64,000 nucleotides of DNA from Dictyoglomus thermophilum H-6-12 (GTDB lineage Bacteria > Dictyoglomota > Dictyoglomia > Dictyoglomales > Dictyoglomaceae). Shown here in pieces: positions 49,910 through 59,823 of this stretch. A program made the translations under genes and the position numbers. The stretch spans positions 124,001 through 188,000 of the forward strand of contig NC_011297.1 in NCBI RefSeq assembly GCF_000020965.1. Reading direction: 5' to 3'. Each line of letters starts with the position of its first letter. Within the stretch, counting starts at the first letter, position 1. The notes under the pieces were generated by a model. The model searched no databases, was not told the origin of the DNA, and was given only the letters and a program-made list of their open reading frames with translations.

Positions 49910-52315
49910 ATGGACAGGTTCTACTCCCATTTGGAGAGAAGAGGAGAAGAGGTTGATCTTGAAAGATCCATTTTGTTAAAAAATCACCTACGAGAGGTAG
50001 GTCTCAAAACAATAGAATATTTCTTCTTTGAGGGAGGAGATTTAAAAAATATAGGATATTACATTGGTATTACTCATGACTTTGGAAAATATACTACTTA
50101 CTTTCAGAAGAGACTTTTCGAAATTGAGCATTGTGGTGATCTTGCTAATCATGGTTTTATCTCCTCCCTATACTCTGCCTATTTGATTTCAAGGAAATTG
50201 GAAGAATTTAAAAATGTAGAAGATATAAAGGAATTTCTACCTCTCGTGGCATTCTTTGTTGTCTATCATCATCATTTAGATCTTTCTTCTCTTTCTAAAT
50301 TGAAATCTAATCTTGAGAGTTCTGACAAAAAGGAGCTCATATTAAAACAAATTGAGGACATGAAATCTAATTCTGAGATAATAAATAGAGACTTAAAAGA
50401 ATTAGAACTCCCACTGTTAGAGGAATTCGAAAGAGATTTAGATGATGTTATTAATCTACTACGGAAGAGAATTTATCAATTTGAAAATAAATTAGAAGAA
50501 AAGATAAAAGAGAAGATAGCAATATTTTGCTTAGTATTATTTTCTGCCCTTATAGATGCAGATAAAAAATCAGCAGGAAAGGTAAGGGATGTGGAGAGGA
50601 GAGATATTCCAGAGGATATAGTAGAGGTTTATAAGAGAGAAACATTTAAAGATAACTCCGATGAGATAAACCTTTTGAGAGAAGAGATATTTCAAAAGGT
50701 TATTAATAAGCTTAAAGAAATAGATATAAGTAAGAATAAGATCTTCACCTTTACTTCTCCTACAGGATCGGGAAAAACTCTCACTGGTTTTGCTTTTGCT
50801 GTAAAACTTAGAAAAAGGATTGAAAAGGAATTTGGTTACACTCCAAGAATTATATATTCTCTTCCTTTTATCTCAATAATTAATCAAAATTATGATGTGT
50901 TAAGAAATGTGCTGTCTAAACTGCCAGATTTCGAAGGAAACTCTTCTGCTTATATCATAAGCCATCATCATTTATCTAAGGTAGAATATGAAGAGGGAGA
51001 CGAATTAAGAGAAGTGGATGAATCTTTAGCTCTTATCGAATCGTGGGAGTCGGAGGTTATTGTTACAACTTTTGTCCAACTTCTCCACACTATTATAGGT
51101 TTTAAAAATAGCTTTCTTAAGAAATATCATAACATTGCAAGAAGCATTATTATTCTTGATGAGGTTCAGAATATTCCTGCAGAATATTGGAAATTGACCG
51201 AGAGAATATTCAAACTCATGAGCCAATATTTAAACTGTTACATAATTCTTATGACTGCCACAAAACCCTTAATTTTCTCTGATGGGGATACTTTAGAAAT
51301 TCTCGATAACAATGAGGTATATTTTGAAAAATTAAATAGAGTAGTACTTTATAGTAATGTAAAGGAGCAGAAGGGGCTTGACTCACTCCTTTCTTGGTTT
51401 ATTGATATATATGATCCCCAAAAATCTTATATGATAGTGCTAAATACCATAAAGTCCTCTATAGAATTTTATCGAATGTTAAAAGAACAATTATCCTTAA
51501 AAGAAAAAAGCATATACTACCTTTCTGCTAATATTATTCCTAAAGAAAGATTAGATAGGATACATAGAATAAAGCAAGATTTAGGGAACAATAAAAAACC
51601 AATTCTTGTTTCAACTCAAGTTGTGGAGGCTGGCGTAGATTTGGATTTTGATGTGGTGATAAGGGATTTAGGACCTTTGGATTCTGTAGTGCAGGTTGCT
51701 GGAAGATGTAATAGAAATTTCAAAAAAGAAAATGGCGAAATTTTTGTCTTCTTTTTGAAAGACGATAAAGGGAGATCTTATGCTAATATGGTTTATCAAA
51801 AGCTTACTCCAAGAATAACTTTTGAACTCTTTAGTGAGTTAGAGAGTGTAAAAGAAAGTGAATTTATAAAAATAATAAACAAATATTTCGAAAGATTAAG
51901 ATTTGAAAAATCTCAGGAAGAATCAGAGTTGATAATATCTGCATTGAATAATTTAAGATTTTATGAGGGTAAAGAGATCATATCAGTTAGCTCTTTTGAG
52001 CTCATCAAAGAGAAGGGAATTGTCTATCCAGTATTTATAGAAGTTGACGAAAAAGCTATGGAAACTTGGAGCAAATTTAAGAGCATCATTTCCGATGACT
52101 CTATAGATAGGTGGGAAAAGAAAAAACTGCTTCTTAATATAAAGTCTCAACTTGAAGAATATATTGTAAACGTTAGGGTAAATAAAAACGAACCATGGAT
52201 TTTTGATATAGCTTTCGACCAAAATATTGGGTACGTGGCTAATAAAGATATTCCTGAATATTATGATTCAGAAACAGGTTTTAAGAAAACTGAATTAAGC
52301 TCAGTAATTTTTTAA
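49910..52315 (+). CDS. cas3: Cas3 HD nuclease-helicase
   Basis: 801 residues, HD domain first. HD at residues 56-57 (GITHDFGKY), NHGFISS and VYHHHLDL contribute metal ligands. Superfamily 2 helicase motifs: SPTGSGKT (about 282), DEVQ (about 415, DExH box), MTATKP, STQVVEAGVDLDFD and QVAGRCNR (about 595). It unwinds and degrades DNA licensed by Cascade. All key motifs look intact. Confidence 0.95.
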   Translation: MDRFYSHLERRGEEVDLERSILLKNHLREVGLKTIEYFFFEGGDLKNIGYYIGITHDFGKYTTYFQKRLFEIEHCGDLANHGFISSLYSAYLISRKLEEFKNVEDIKEFLPLVAFFVVYHHHLDLSSLSKLKSNLESSDKKELILKQIEDMKSNSEIINRDLKELELPLLEEFERDLDDVINLLRKRIYQFENKLEEKIKEKIAIFCLVLFSALIDADKKSAGKVRDVERRDIPEDIVEVYKRETFKDNSDEINLLREEIFQKVINKLKEIDISKNKIFTFTSPTGSGKTLTGFAFAVKLRKRIEKEFGYTPRIIYSLPFISIINQNYDVLRNVLSKLPDFEGNSSAYIISHHHLSKVEYEEGDELREVDESLALIESWESEVIVTTFVQLLHTIIGFKNSFLKKYHNIARSIIILDEVQNIPAEYWKLTERIFKLMSQYLNCYIILMTATKPLIFSDGDTLEILDNNEVYFEKLNRVVLYSNVKEQKGLDSLLSWFIDIYDPQKSYMIVLNTIKSSIEFYRMLKEQLSLKEKSIYYLSANIIPKERLDRIHRIKQDLGNNKKPILVSTQVVEAGVDLDFDVVIRDLGPLDSVVQVAGRCNRNFKKENGEIFVFFLKDDKGRSYANMVYQKLTPRITFELFSELESVKESEFIKIINKYFERLRFEKSQEESELIISALNNLRFYEGKEIISVSSFELIKEKGIVYPVFIEVDEKAMETWSKFKSIISDDSIDRWEKKKLLLNIKSQLEEYIVNVRVNKNEPWIFDIAFDQNIGYVANKDIPEYYDSETGFKKTELSSVIF

Positions 52316-52331
52316 TATTTGAGAGGGGAAA

Positions 52332-52826
52332 ATGTCTTTTATAAATGGTACTTTAATAGCAAGTTATTTTATATGCAAAAGGGAGCTTTGGTTAATGGCT
52401 CATGAGTTGATTCCTGATCAGGAAAACTCATTTTTAGAGATGGGAAGATTTATAGAAGAGGAAGCTTATAGGGACGAAGAAAAGGGATTTTTAATTGGGG
52501 AGATGAAAATAGATATAGTAAAACAAGGAGACGAAAATATCATTATCGGAGAAATTAAAAAATCAAGTAGATCTGAATTGTCTGGAATAATGCAACTCTC
52601 ATATTATCTAATGAGGTTAAGAGAATATGGCATCGTAGCTAAAGGAGAAGTGTTAATCCCTAAGGAGAGAAAAAAGATTCCTGTTGAAATCAATGAGGAA
52701 ATTGAGGGAAGGCTAATTGAAGCTATAAAAGATATAAATATGATCATTTCAGAGCCTTATCCTCCAAAACCTGAAAAGATAAAGTATTGTAATCATTGTG
52801 CATATAAGGAGTTTTGTTGGGCATGA
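52332..52826 (+). CDS. cas4: Cas4 exonuclease
   Basis: 164 residues. A single N-terminal Cys (YFICKRELWL) and C-terminal KYCNHCAYKEFC give the four-Cys Fe-S cluster; IIGEIKKS carries the Glu-x-Lys of the RecB nuclease site. It trims prespacers with correct PAM ends for Cas1-Cas2. Confidence 0.93.
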   Translation: MSFINGTLIASYFICKRELWLMAHELIPDQENSFLEMGRFIEEEAYRDEEKGFLIGEMKIDIVKQGDENIIIGEIKKSSRSELSGIMQLSYYLMRLREYGIVAKGEVLIPKERKKIPVEINEEIEGRLIEAIKDINMIISEPYPPKPEKIKYCNHCAYKEFCWA

Positions 52827-53818
52827 GCGAGAGTATTTACATATTTTCTAGTGGAGAATTGAAAAGAAAGCATAATACAGTATACTTTGAGACTTCAGAT
52901 GGAGAACAGAAGTATCTTCCTATAGAAAACATAAGAGATATACATTTCTTTGGACAGGTTACTCTGAATAAGGAATTTTTAGAATTTGTTTCTCAGAAAA
53001 ATGTAATACTGCATTTTTATAACTACTATGACTATTATGTAGGAAGTTATTATCCACGGGAGCACTATAACTCAGGGTATATGATACTAAAACAAGCAGA
53101 ACATTATTTAGATTACGAGAAAAGACTTTTGCTTGCAAGAAAATTCGTGGTAGGAGCAATAGAAAATATCAAGAAAGTTTTAGGATATTATATTTCAAGA
53201 GGAAAAGAAAGCTTAAAAGAAAAATTAGAAAGAATAGAGTTTTTAGAAGAAAGTGCGTATGCCGAGGATCAGGTAGAAGGTTTAATGGGTATAGAGGGAA
53301 ATGTGAGAGATATTTATTATTCATGCTTTAATGAAATAACCGAAAGGGAAGAATTTTTCATAGATGAAAGGACCAAAAAGCCTCCTTCTAACAATATGAA
53401 TGCCTTAATAAGCTTTGGAAATTCTCTACTTTATACTGCTGTACTTTCAGAAATCTATAAAACCCATTTGGATCCGAGGATTGGTTATTTGCATACTACA
53501 AATTTTCGAAGGTTCACTTTAAATTTAGATATAGCTGAAATCTTTAAACCAGTAATTGTGGACAGAGTTATCTTTTCTTTAGTGAATAAAGGAGCAATAA
53601 CCCCAAGAGATTTCGAAGAAAAACTTGGAGGCATCTATTTGAAGGAAAAAGGAAGAAAATTATTTGTCCAAAATTTTGAAGAAAGAATGAAGGTTACTAT
53701 TCAATACAAGAATTTAGGTAAAGTCTCTTATAGAAGGTTAATAAGACTGGAACTTTATAAACTTGAAAAACATTTAATGGGAGAAGAAGAATACCAGCCT
53801 TATATTTCCCAGTGGTAG
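52823..53818 (+). CDS. cas1: Cas1 integrase
   Basis: About 331 residues from ATG 52823, overlapping the cas4 stop as ATGA. GIEGNVRDIYYSCFNE (active-site Glu), GYLHTTNFRRFTLNLDIAEIFKPVIVDR (active-site His and Asp/Glu). Subtype I-B form. Confidence 0.95.
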   Translation: MSESIYIFSSGELKRKHNTVYFETSDGEQKYLPIENIRDIHFFGQVTLNKEFLEFVSQKNVILHFYNYYDYYVGSYYPREHYNSGYMILKQAEHYLDYEKRLLLARKFVVGAIENIKKVLGYYISRGKESLKEKLERIEFLEESAYAEDQVEGLMGIEGNVRDIYYSCFNEITEREEFFIDERTKKPPSNNMNALISFGNSLLYTAVLSEIYKTHLDPRIGYLHTTNFRRFTLNLDIAEIFKPVIVDRVIFSLVNKGAITPRDFEEKLGGIYLKEKGRKLFVQNFEERMKVTIQYKNLGKVSYRRLIRLELYKLEKHLMGEEEYQPYISQW

Positions 53819-53819
53819 A

Positions 53820-54083
53820 ATGTATGTGATTATGGTTTATGATGTTAATCAGAAAAGAGTAGCAAAGGTACTAAACATAGCAAGAAAATATTTGGAATGG
53901 ATTCAAAATTCAGTGTTAGAAGGAGAGTTAACCGAAGCTAAATTTGAGCGTTTAAAAAGGGAAGTTGAACTTGTTATTGATGAAGAAGAGGATTCAGTCA
54001 TCTTTTACATAATGAGAACTATTAAATATAGTGAGAGACAAATACTTGGTATAGAAAAAAATAAGAGAGAACAGATACTGTAG
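53820..54083 (+). CDS. cas2: Cas2
   Basis: 87 residues, ferredoxin fold. VYDVNQKRVAKVLNIARKYLEWIQNSVLEGEL; first-strand Asp8 is the usual conserved Asp. Scaffold for spacer acquisition. Last gene of the operon; the leader begins after its stop. Confidence 0.95.
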   Translation: MYVIMVYDVNQKRVAKVLNIARKYLEWIQNSVLEGELTEAKFERLKREVELVIDEEEDSVIFYIMRTIKYSERQILGIEKNKREQIL

Positions 54084-54487
54084 TTTTTTATTCCTCCTCA
54101 TTTTACCCACCTCATTTTGTTACAATTGAAATCTATTAAATGCTGTATTTTACTATATTTTTTGAGGTCGACAGAAAATGTAACAAAAATTTTAAGGAAA
54201 AAACGGATAAAATGTAGGTAAATACTATTTTTCATTTAATTTTAACCCCTAAAATGTCATAAATTGTGTTGATATCTAACTTAGACTTTATTTTATCTTA
54301 TTCTTAAAAGTTTATTTTTCTGTCGACCTCCAATAACCCCAAAACCCCGGGGGATCGACAGAAAGGTAAATTTTTGCATGAAATCCTCTTTACTACTTAA
54401 TTTTTTTGTGATATATTATCCTTAAAATTGTAGCTTTCCTATGAGGGTATTAAAACAAATTTTGTAGCGTTTATGTAGTGTTAACGG
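54084..54487 (+). promoter_or_regulatory. CRISPR leader with repeated motifs
   Basis: About 400 bp of AT-rich DNA between cas2 and the first repeat. It holds three copies of TCGACAGAAA: in GAGGTCGACAGAAAA (54164-54178), its inverted copy TTTTCTGTCGACCTC (54316-54330) and GATCGACAGAAA (54353-54364). A second inverted pair is TTTTGTTACA (54115-54124) and TGTAACAAAA (54179-54188). Likely holds the pre-crRNA promoter and integration-anchoring sites; TATATTATCC (about 54412) is a weak -10 candidate. Confidence 0.7.
54426..54456 (+). repeat. Degenerate CRISPR repeat in the leader
   Basis: A 31-base element matches the array repeat with one insertion and about six changes (starts ATTGTAGC, centre CCTATGAGGG, ends TAAAAC). 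A further TTTGTAGCGT match lies at 54461-54470. The gap to the first canonical repeat is 31 bp, shorter than any real spacer. It may be a fossil repeat or a crRNA-like unit. Confidence 0.65.
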
Positions 54488-55453
54488 GTTTGTAGCGTGC
54501 CTATAAGGGATTGAAACCTGTGAGGTGAAAAGATGATAAATACAAAGCTTTTTAAGTTTGTAGCGTGCCTATAAGGGATTGAAACTTTGTCATTGCTATC
54601 CCTCCTTTCGATGAAATAATCGTTTGTAGCGTGCCTATAAGGGATTGAAACTATAAAATGAAATAATCAAGAATAGTTTCTGTTTCTTGTTTGTAGCGTG
54701 CCTATAAGGGATTGAAACATGTTGTCTATTTTTTGCTCTAGCTCGTCCAGCTTCCCGTTTGTAGCGTGCCTATAAGGGATTGAAACCAAAGTGAAACAGA
54801 GAAATATAAAGCTGAAAAAGAAGCGTTTGTAGCGTGCCTATAAGGGATTGAAACTCCTCTACACCTCTCTCCCCTACAAGAATGTCTGGAAGTTTGTAGC
54901 GTGCCTATAAGGGATTGAAACTTGTATCGCCTCCCATCCTTAGTTTTGCTCAGTTTTAGTTTGTAGCGTGCCTATAAGGGATTGAAACCCCCATCCTCTT
55001 CTACATCCACAACAAGTTTGCCAAGTTTGTAGCGTGCCTATAAGGGATTGAAACAACATTAGCATTAATAAAATCTTAGCCACTTGGCCCCGTTTGTAGC
55101 GTGCCTATAAGGGATTGAAACCTTCGAAGGTTTGTTGCAAAAAACTGAAGGAAGCTGGTTTGTAGCGTGCCTATAAGGGATTGAAACAGCTAAAATTTGA
55201 AGAAATAGTTGGAGAATTAATTAGTTTGTAGCGTGCCTATAAGGGATTGAAACGAATTCACCATTCTATTCACTGTTTTTCTCTACCTCCGTTTGTAGCG
55301 TGCCTATAAGGGATTGAAACATTGGAGGTAGAGTTTGAAGTAAGTAGAGACAAGGTGAGTTTGTAGCGTGCCTATAAGGGATTGAAACACTGATCCAATT
55401 CTCTCTCTCTTCTTACTATCATCGTTTGTAGCGTGCCTATAAGGGATTGAAAC

Positions 55454-55954
55454 TTGCGTCTGAGACAATTGGTAAAACATTCTGAGCAAGTTTGTAGCGT
55501 GCCTATAAGGGATTGAAACGGTACAGTTAGGAATGAATATGCAAGGCACTTTTAACGTTTGTAGCGTGCCTATAAGGGATTGAAACATTCTTCTTCCGTT
55601 ATCTGCTCGAATATTTTTTGTAGTTTGTAGCGTGCCTATAAGGGATTGAAACGGATGGATGCAGGTAAATTTCTAATTGTAGGCTTTAAAGTTTGTAGCG
55701 TGCCTATAAGGGATTGAAACTCCGTGTGTACAAAAGATTGTGTAGCCTATTCTTTTGTTTGTAGCGTGCCTATAAGGGATTGAAACTTTTGGAGAACCAA
55801 AAAGAGCTAAAACATATGATTGGTTTGTAGCGTGCCTATAAGGGATTGAAACCTTCTATAAGTTCTTTAATTGCTTCCTTAATCTCTTGTTTGTAGCGTG
55901 CCTATAAGGGATTGAAACTTGCGTCTGAGACAATTGGTAAAACATTCTGAGCAA
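55454..55954 (+). repeat. Duplicate spacer pair
   Basis: The 36-base spacer at 55454-55489 (starts TTGCGTCTGAGACAATTGG) is identical to that at 55919-55954, seven units apart. Confidence 0.9.
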
Positions 55955-56193
55955 GTTTGTAGCGTGCCTATAAGGGATTGAAACACCAAAAAGATGCAAA
56001 AAGCAAAAAAATGGCATGGAGCGTTTGTAGCGTGCCTATAAGGGATTGAAACAGTTTTTCGATACGATGTCTATGCCTTCAATATCAAGCTTAAACAGTT
56101 TGTAGCGTGCCTATAAGGGATTGAAACTTTTCCACTGACCAAACATTATATGTTAGTGGCATAGTTTGTAGCGTGCCTATAAGGGATTGAAAC

Positions 56194-56364
56194 CTGGTAG
56201 GACGTTAAGACTATATGAAAATCTCTTAAGGTTTGTAGCGTGCCTATAAGGGATTGAAACGTTTGTGGCGGATAATGACCAAATTTCCATATAATTTGTT
56301 TGTAGCGTGCCTATAAGGGATTGAAACTGCAATACAGCTTGCGAAATTAGAAGCAATTGCAAAG
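56194..56364 (+). repeat. Three-spacer block, first copy
   Basis: Three consecutive spacers (beginning CTGGTAGGAC, GTTTGTGGCG and TGCAATACAG) recur in the same order at 57529-57699, twenty units further on. Confidence 0.92.
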
Positions 56365-57528
56365 GTTTGTAGCGTGCCTATAAGGGATTGAAACAGCCCT
56401 CTCCATTCTCTATCCCATTCTCCAAAATCCAAGTTTGTAGCGTGCCTATAAGGGATTGAAACTCTCTCAGGCTGGTGGAAAAATCACAAGGAATTATCGT
56501 TTGTAGCGTGCCTATAAGGGATTGAAACACCTAATAGCAAACGAATATTTTGACACGCCAAGCGCTGTTTGTAGCGTGCCTATAAGGGATTGAAACGACA
56601 CTCCCAACTTTTTCCGAGTCTCAGACCTAAGAGGTTTGTAGCGTGCCTATAAGGGATTGAAACGAGCGTGCGGTCTTAAAGTCGTCGTATATTCTCTGCA
56701 GTTTGTAGCGTGCCTATAAGGGATTGAAACCAATACAGAAAAAGATAAACTTCAGGAGGGTAGTAAGTTTGTAGCGTGCCTATAAGGGATTGAAACCGTC
56801 TTGCCTGTTGCTGCGCAATTAGGAGTATCTTTGTTTGTAGCGTGCCTATAAGGGATTGAAACTTTCACACTTGGTTCTGGTGCAAGAGCGCTTTACCCAG
56901 TTTGTAGCGTGCCTATAAGGGATTGAAACGCAGCAGAGGCAACCGCAATAATGATAGACATCGTGAGTTTGTAGCGTGCCTATAAGGGATTGAAACGAAT
57001 CTTTCTTAAGCATCTCCTCAAGGCAAATAGAGTGTTTGTAGCGTGCCTATAAGGGATTGAAACAGTTTGAAGGAAGCTTCATCTTGTAGCCTTTTTATCT
57101 GTTTGTAGCGTGCCTATAAGGGATTGAAACGTTTTTTAATCGCTTTTTAGCTTTCAGGTTTTTGCTTGTTTGTAGCGTGCCTATAAGGGATTGAAACATA
57201 TTTCTATAGAAGCCCATGGATATCGCACCTCCGTTTGTAGCGTGCCTATAAGGGATTGAAACGTTTTTCTAGGAGTTCTACAACATCGTTTGCAAACTGT
57301 TTGTAGCGTGCCTATAAGGGATTGAAACCAGGCTCGATACTTACCCATGTTTTTATGCCTCTCTTGTTTGTAGCGTGCCTATAAGGGATTGAAACTTTAG
57401 CTGGCAATAATCTAAACAATTTTTAAAATCTGTTTGTAGCGTGCCTATAAGGGATTGAAACTTATCTCCCTCGCCACTGAGAATGATATCTTCCCCTCGT
57501 TTGTAGCGTGCCTATAAGGGATTGAAAC

Positions 57529-57699
57529 CTGGTAGGACGTTAAGACTATATGAAAATCTCTTAAGGTTTGTAGCGTGCCTATAAGGGATTGAAACGTTTG
57601 TGGCGGATAATGACCAAATTTCCATATAATTTGTTTGTAGCGTGCCTATAAGGGATTGAAACTGCAATACAGCTTGCGAAATTAGAAGCAATTGCAAAG
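57529..57699 (+). repeat. Three-spacer block, second copy
   Basis: Identical to 56194-56364, including the order of the three spacers. Confidence 0.92.
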
Positions 57700-58429
57700 G
57701 TTTGTAGCGTGCCTATAAGGGATTGAAACATTTTCTCTTTTCCAAAGCACGCTTTTCCAATTCACGCGTTTGTAGCGTGCCTATAAGGGATTGAAACATG
57801 GAAAAAAATGCAGAAGCCTCTCAAACATCTCAAGTTTGTAGCGTGCCTATAAGGGATTGAAACGAGGTAAATATGTATACATTCCATATTTTGCTCAAGG
57901 TTTGTAGCGTGCCTATAAGGGATTGAAACTCCTACAACGCTGTCTGCGTCCCATTCCAAAATCTCGTTTGTAGCGTGCCTATAAGGGATTGAAACCACCA
58001 CTCTATCAGTAGCTCCTTCTTGTTCTGTGGAGTTTGTAGCGTGCCTATAAGGGATTGAAACTCCTTATTTATTATTGTATTCTTTCTTTTTATAACTGTT
58101 TGTAGCGTGCCTATAAGGGATTGAAACATAACATAAAGTGAAACTGAGCGAGACATCCCTGAACGTTTGTAGCGTGCCTATAAGGGATTGAAACAGGAGT
58201 GGGAAGAGATAGAAGATGAGTACAATATAGTTTGTAGCGTGCCTATAAGGGATTGAAACTAGTAGAAAAGAAAGAATAAAAAGAAAGAATAAATAAGTTT
58301 GTAGCGTGCCTATAAGGGATTGAAACCTTGCTGGAAGTGTAATGAGTTTCCCCTTAAAAACTGTTTGTAGCGTGCCTATAAGGGATTGAAACAGGTTCCC
58401 ATTCCTTTGTCTTAGTTTCGTCTACAAAG

Positions 58430-58825
58430 GTTTGTAGCGTGCCTATAAGGGATTGAAACAAGGAAACGACGTAATAGAGCTAAGAAAATTTGAGAGTTTG
58501 TAGCGTGCCTATAAGGGATTGAAACAAGAATGGATGTAAGAAATTTGTTTTGGAGTTGCTTGTTTGTAGCGTGCCTATAAGGGATTGAAACAACTTACAG
58601 GAGCAAAGGGTTATAGAGGAGATGAAGGTTTGTAGCGTGCCTATAAGGGATTGAAACAAGGAAACGACGTAATAGAGCTAAGAAAATTTGAGAGTTTGTA
58701 GCGTGCCTATAAGGGATTGAAACAAGAATGGATGTAAGAAATTTGTTTTGGAGTTGCTTGTTTGTAGCGTGCCTATAAGGGATTGAAACAACTTACAGGA
58801 GCAAAGGGTTATAGAGGAGATGAAG
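58430..58825 (+). repeat. Tandem duplication of three repeat-spacer units
   Basis: Units at 58430-58627 (spacers starting AAGGAAACGA, AAGAATGGAT, AACTTACAGG) are directly followed by an exact copy at 58628-58825, 198 bp each. Confidence 0.95.
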
Positions 58826-58925
58826 GTTTGTAGCGTGCCTATAAGGGATTGAAACTCTCTTTCCAAGCTTCAAAAGTAATGAAATCTTTAAGATAGTTTG
58901 TAGCGTGCCTATAAGGGATTGAAAG

Positions 58926-59087
58926 AGATAAGATAAGCGTCTAGGCTTATTAAACCTGAAAAAGAGTCTATTTCATGCTTAGCTAAGTTCCTATAGATTG
59001 GTTGATCGGCAAAACTTATGTAAATGTGAAGGATAGATTGAGAAGCTCTTTCCCGGTTTTCCTAATCTTAAAAGGAGGTATCTAACT
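58926..59087. other. CRISPR trailer sequence
   Basis: No gene. Contains the last degenerate repeat edge and probably the upstream flank of the IS110 remnant. Confidence 0.4.
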
Positions 59088-59555
59088 TATTTTTTGAATT
59101 TTTTGTTGATGTTGATATATCTAAAAAATCCTTATTTATCTTATATTAAAGACTCTAAAATAAATATTCTCTTCCACAAATCTTTTCCTCAATCCTCTAA
59201 GGGTTTTCATCTTTTAACCTCTTCCTTAACCTCAGATCTTCTTCCAATGATAAAAAAATCTAAAAGTAGCATTGGTGATTATCTAACTCCTTTACTTTTC
59301 CTTCTGAGGATGTCCTATTTTTTCCTGAATTGGAATATTTTGTTAATCTTTTCACTAAGGGTATTTTTTATCTTCTTTCTTGGGAGGATGAGTAGGATAA
59401 GTTTGGTAAGTTCCTTCTCTCTTGCTGCTAAAAAGCTTATTGCTTTTGTTGGTATTGATCTAGCGATAAAGGAGTCTTGGAAGTACAAGAAGAGTTTGAA
59501 ATTTCTGAAAGAGAAAAATAGACATTTGAAATTGCATAAAAAATTATTTGACTAA
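59088..59555 (+). pseudogene. Decayed IS110-family transposase
   Basis: AAGGAGG at 59072 precedes FEFFVDVDISKKSLFILY (one frame), continuing one frame over as DSKINILFHKSFPQSSKGFHLL: the RuvC-like N-terminus of IS110 transposases (VGIDVSKxxL). Near the end, KKLIAFVGIDLAIKESWKYKKSLKF matches the IS116/IS110/IS902 C-terminal domain with its Ser-Gly changed to Ser-Trp. The middle is missing or scrambled. Frame changes and deletion make it inactive. I see no terminal repeats, as expected for IS110. Confidence 0.6.
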
Positions 59556-59730
59556 ATTTTGATTTAGATTAGGAAATATGTCAAAGGGGGAAGAAAGGTA
59601 TATTTATAAGCATTTTTTCATTTGAGTACTCATTGTAAAGTTTTCATCTTTATCATATCTGAATTAAGAATTAAATTATAGTTAATATTATCGGTAATGC
59701 TTTACCGTATTCCTTTTGTAAATATAGTAG

Positions 59731-59759
59731 TTGACAAGTTTTAATGTTTAAATTATAAT
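59731..59759 (+). promoter_or_regulatory. Consensus promoter of the glutamate synthase operon
   Basis: TTGACA (59731-59736), 17-bp spacer, TATAAT (59754-59759), a perfect vegetative match, about 65 bp before the gene. Confidence 0.8.
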
Positions 59760-59823
59760 TTACACACTATATATTATATTCCTTAAAACAAGGTTGTTCG
59801 GGAAAACAAAGGGAGGAGATATT

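Larger units (their letters stand above)
54488..58925 (+). CRISPR. CRISPR array, 67 repeats and 66 spacers
   Basis: By hand count 67 copies of a 30-base repeat that begins GTTTGTAGCG and ends ATTGAAAC. Copies are essentially identical; only the last (58896-58925) ends GAAAG instead of GAAAC, marking the distal end and confirming that the leader is on the cas2 side and transcription runs plus. Spacers are 35-40 bases with one outlier of 45 (56053-56097). Seven spacers are duplicates, leaving about 59 distinct. The adjacent operon is a complete type I-B set. Confidence 0.98.

Noticed and set aside
46221-54083. Possible second effector or toxin gene within the cas operon
   Set aside because: All gaps between cas genes are 17 bp or less (or overlapping), leaving no room for an extra gene.
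55304-58866. Open minus-strand frames through the CRISPR array repeating VSIPYRHATN or FQSLIGTLQT
   Set aside because: They are translations of the reverse repeat, not genes; the spacers set their ends.
59094-59555. Continuous 153-codon frame read as an intact hypothetical gene
   Set aside because: Its first part is out of frame with the transposase remnant and its middle is low-complexity hydrophobic; better explained as IS110 decay.
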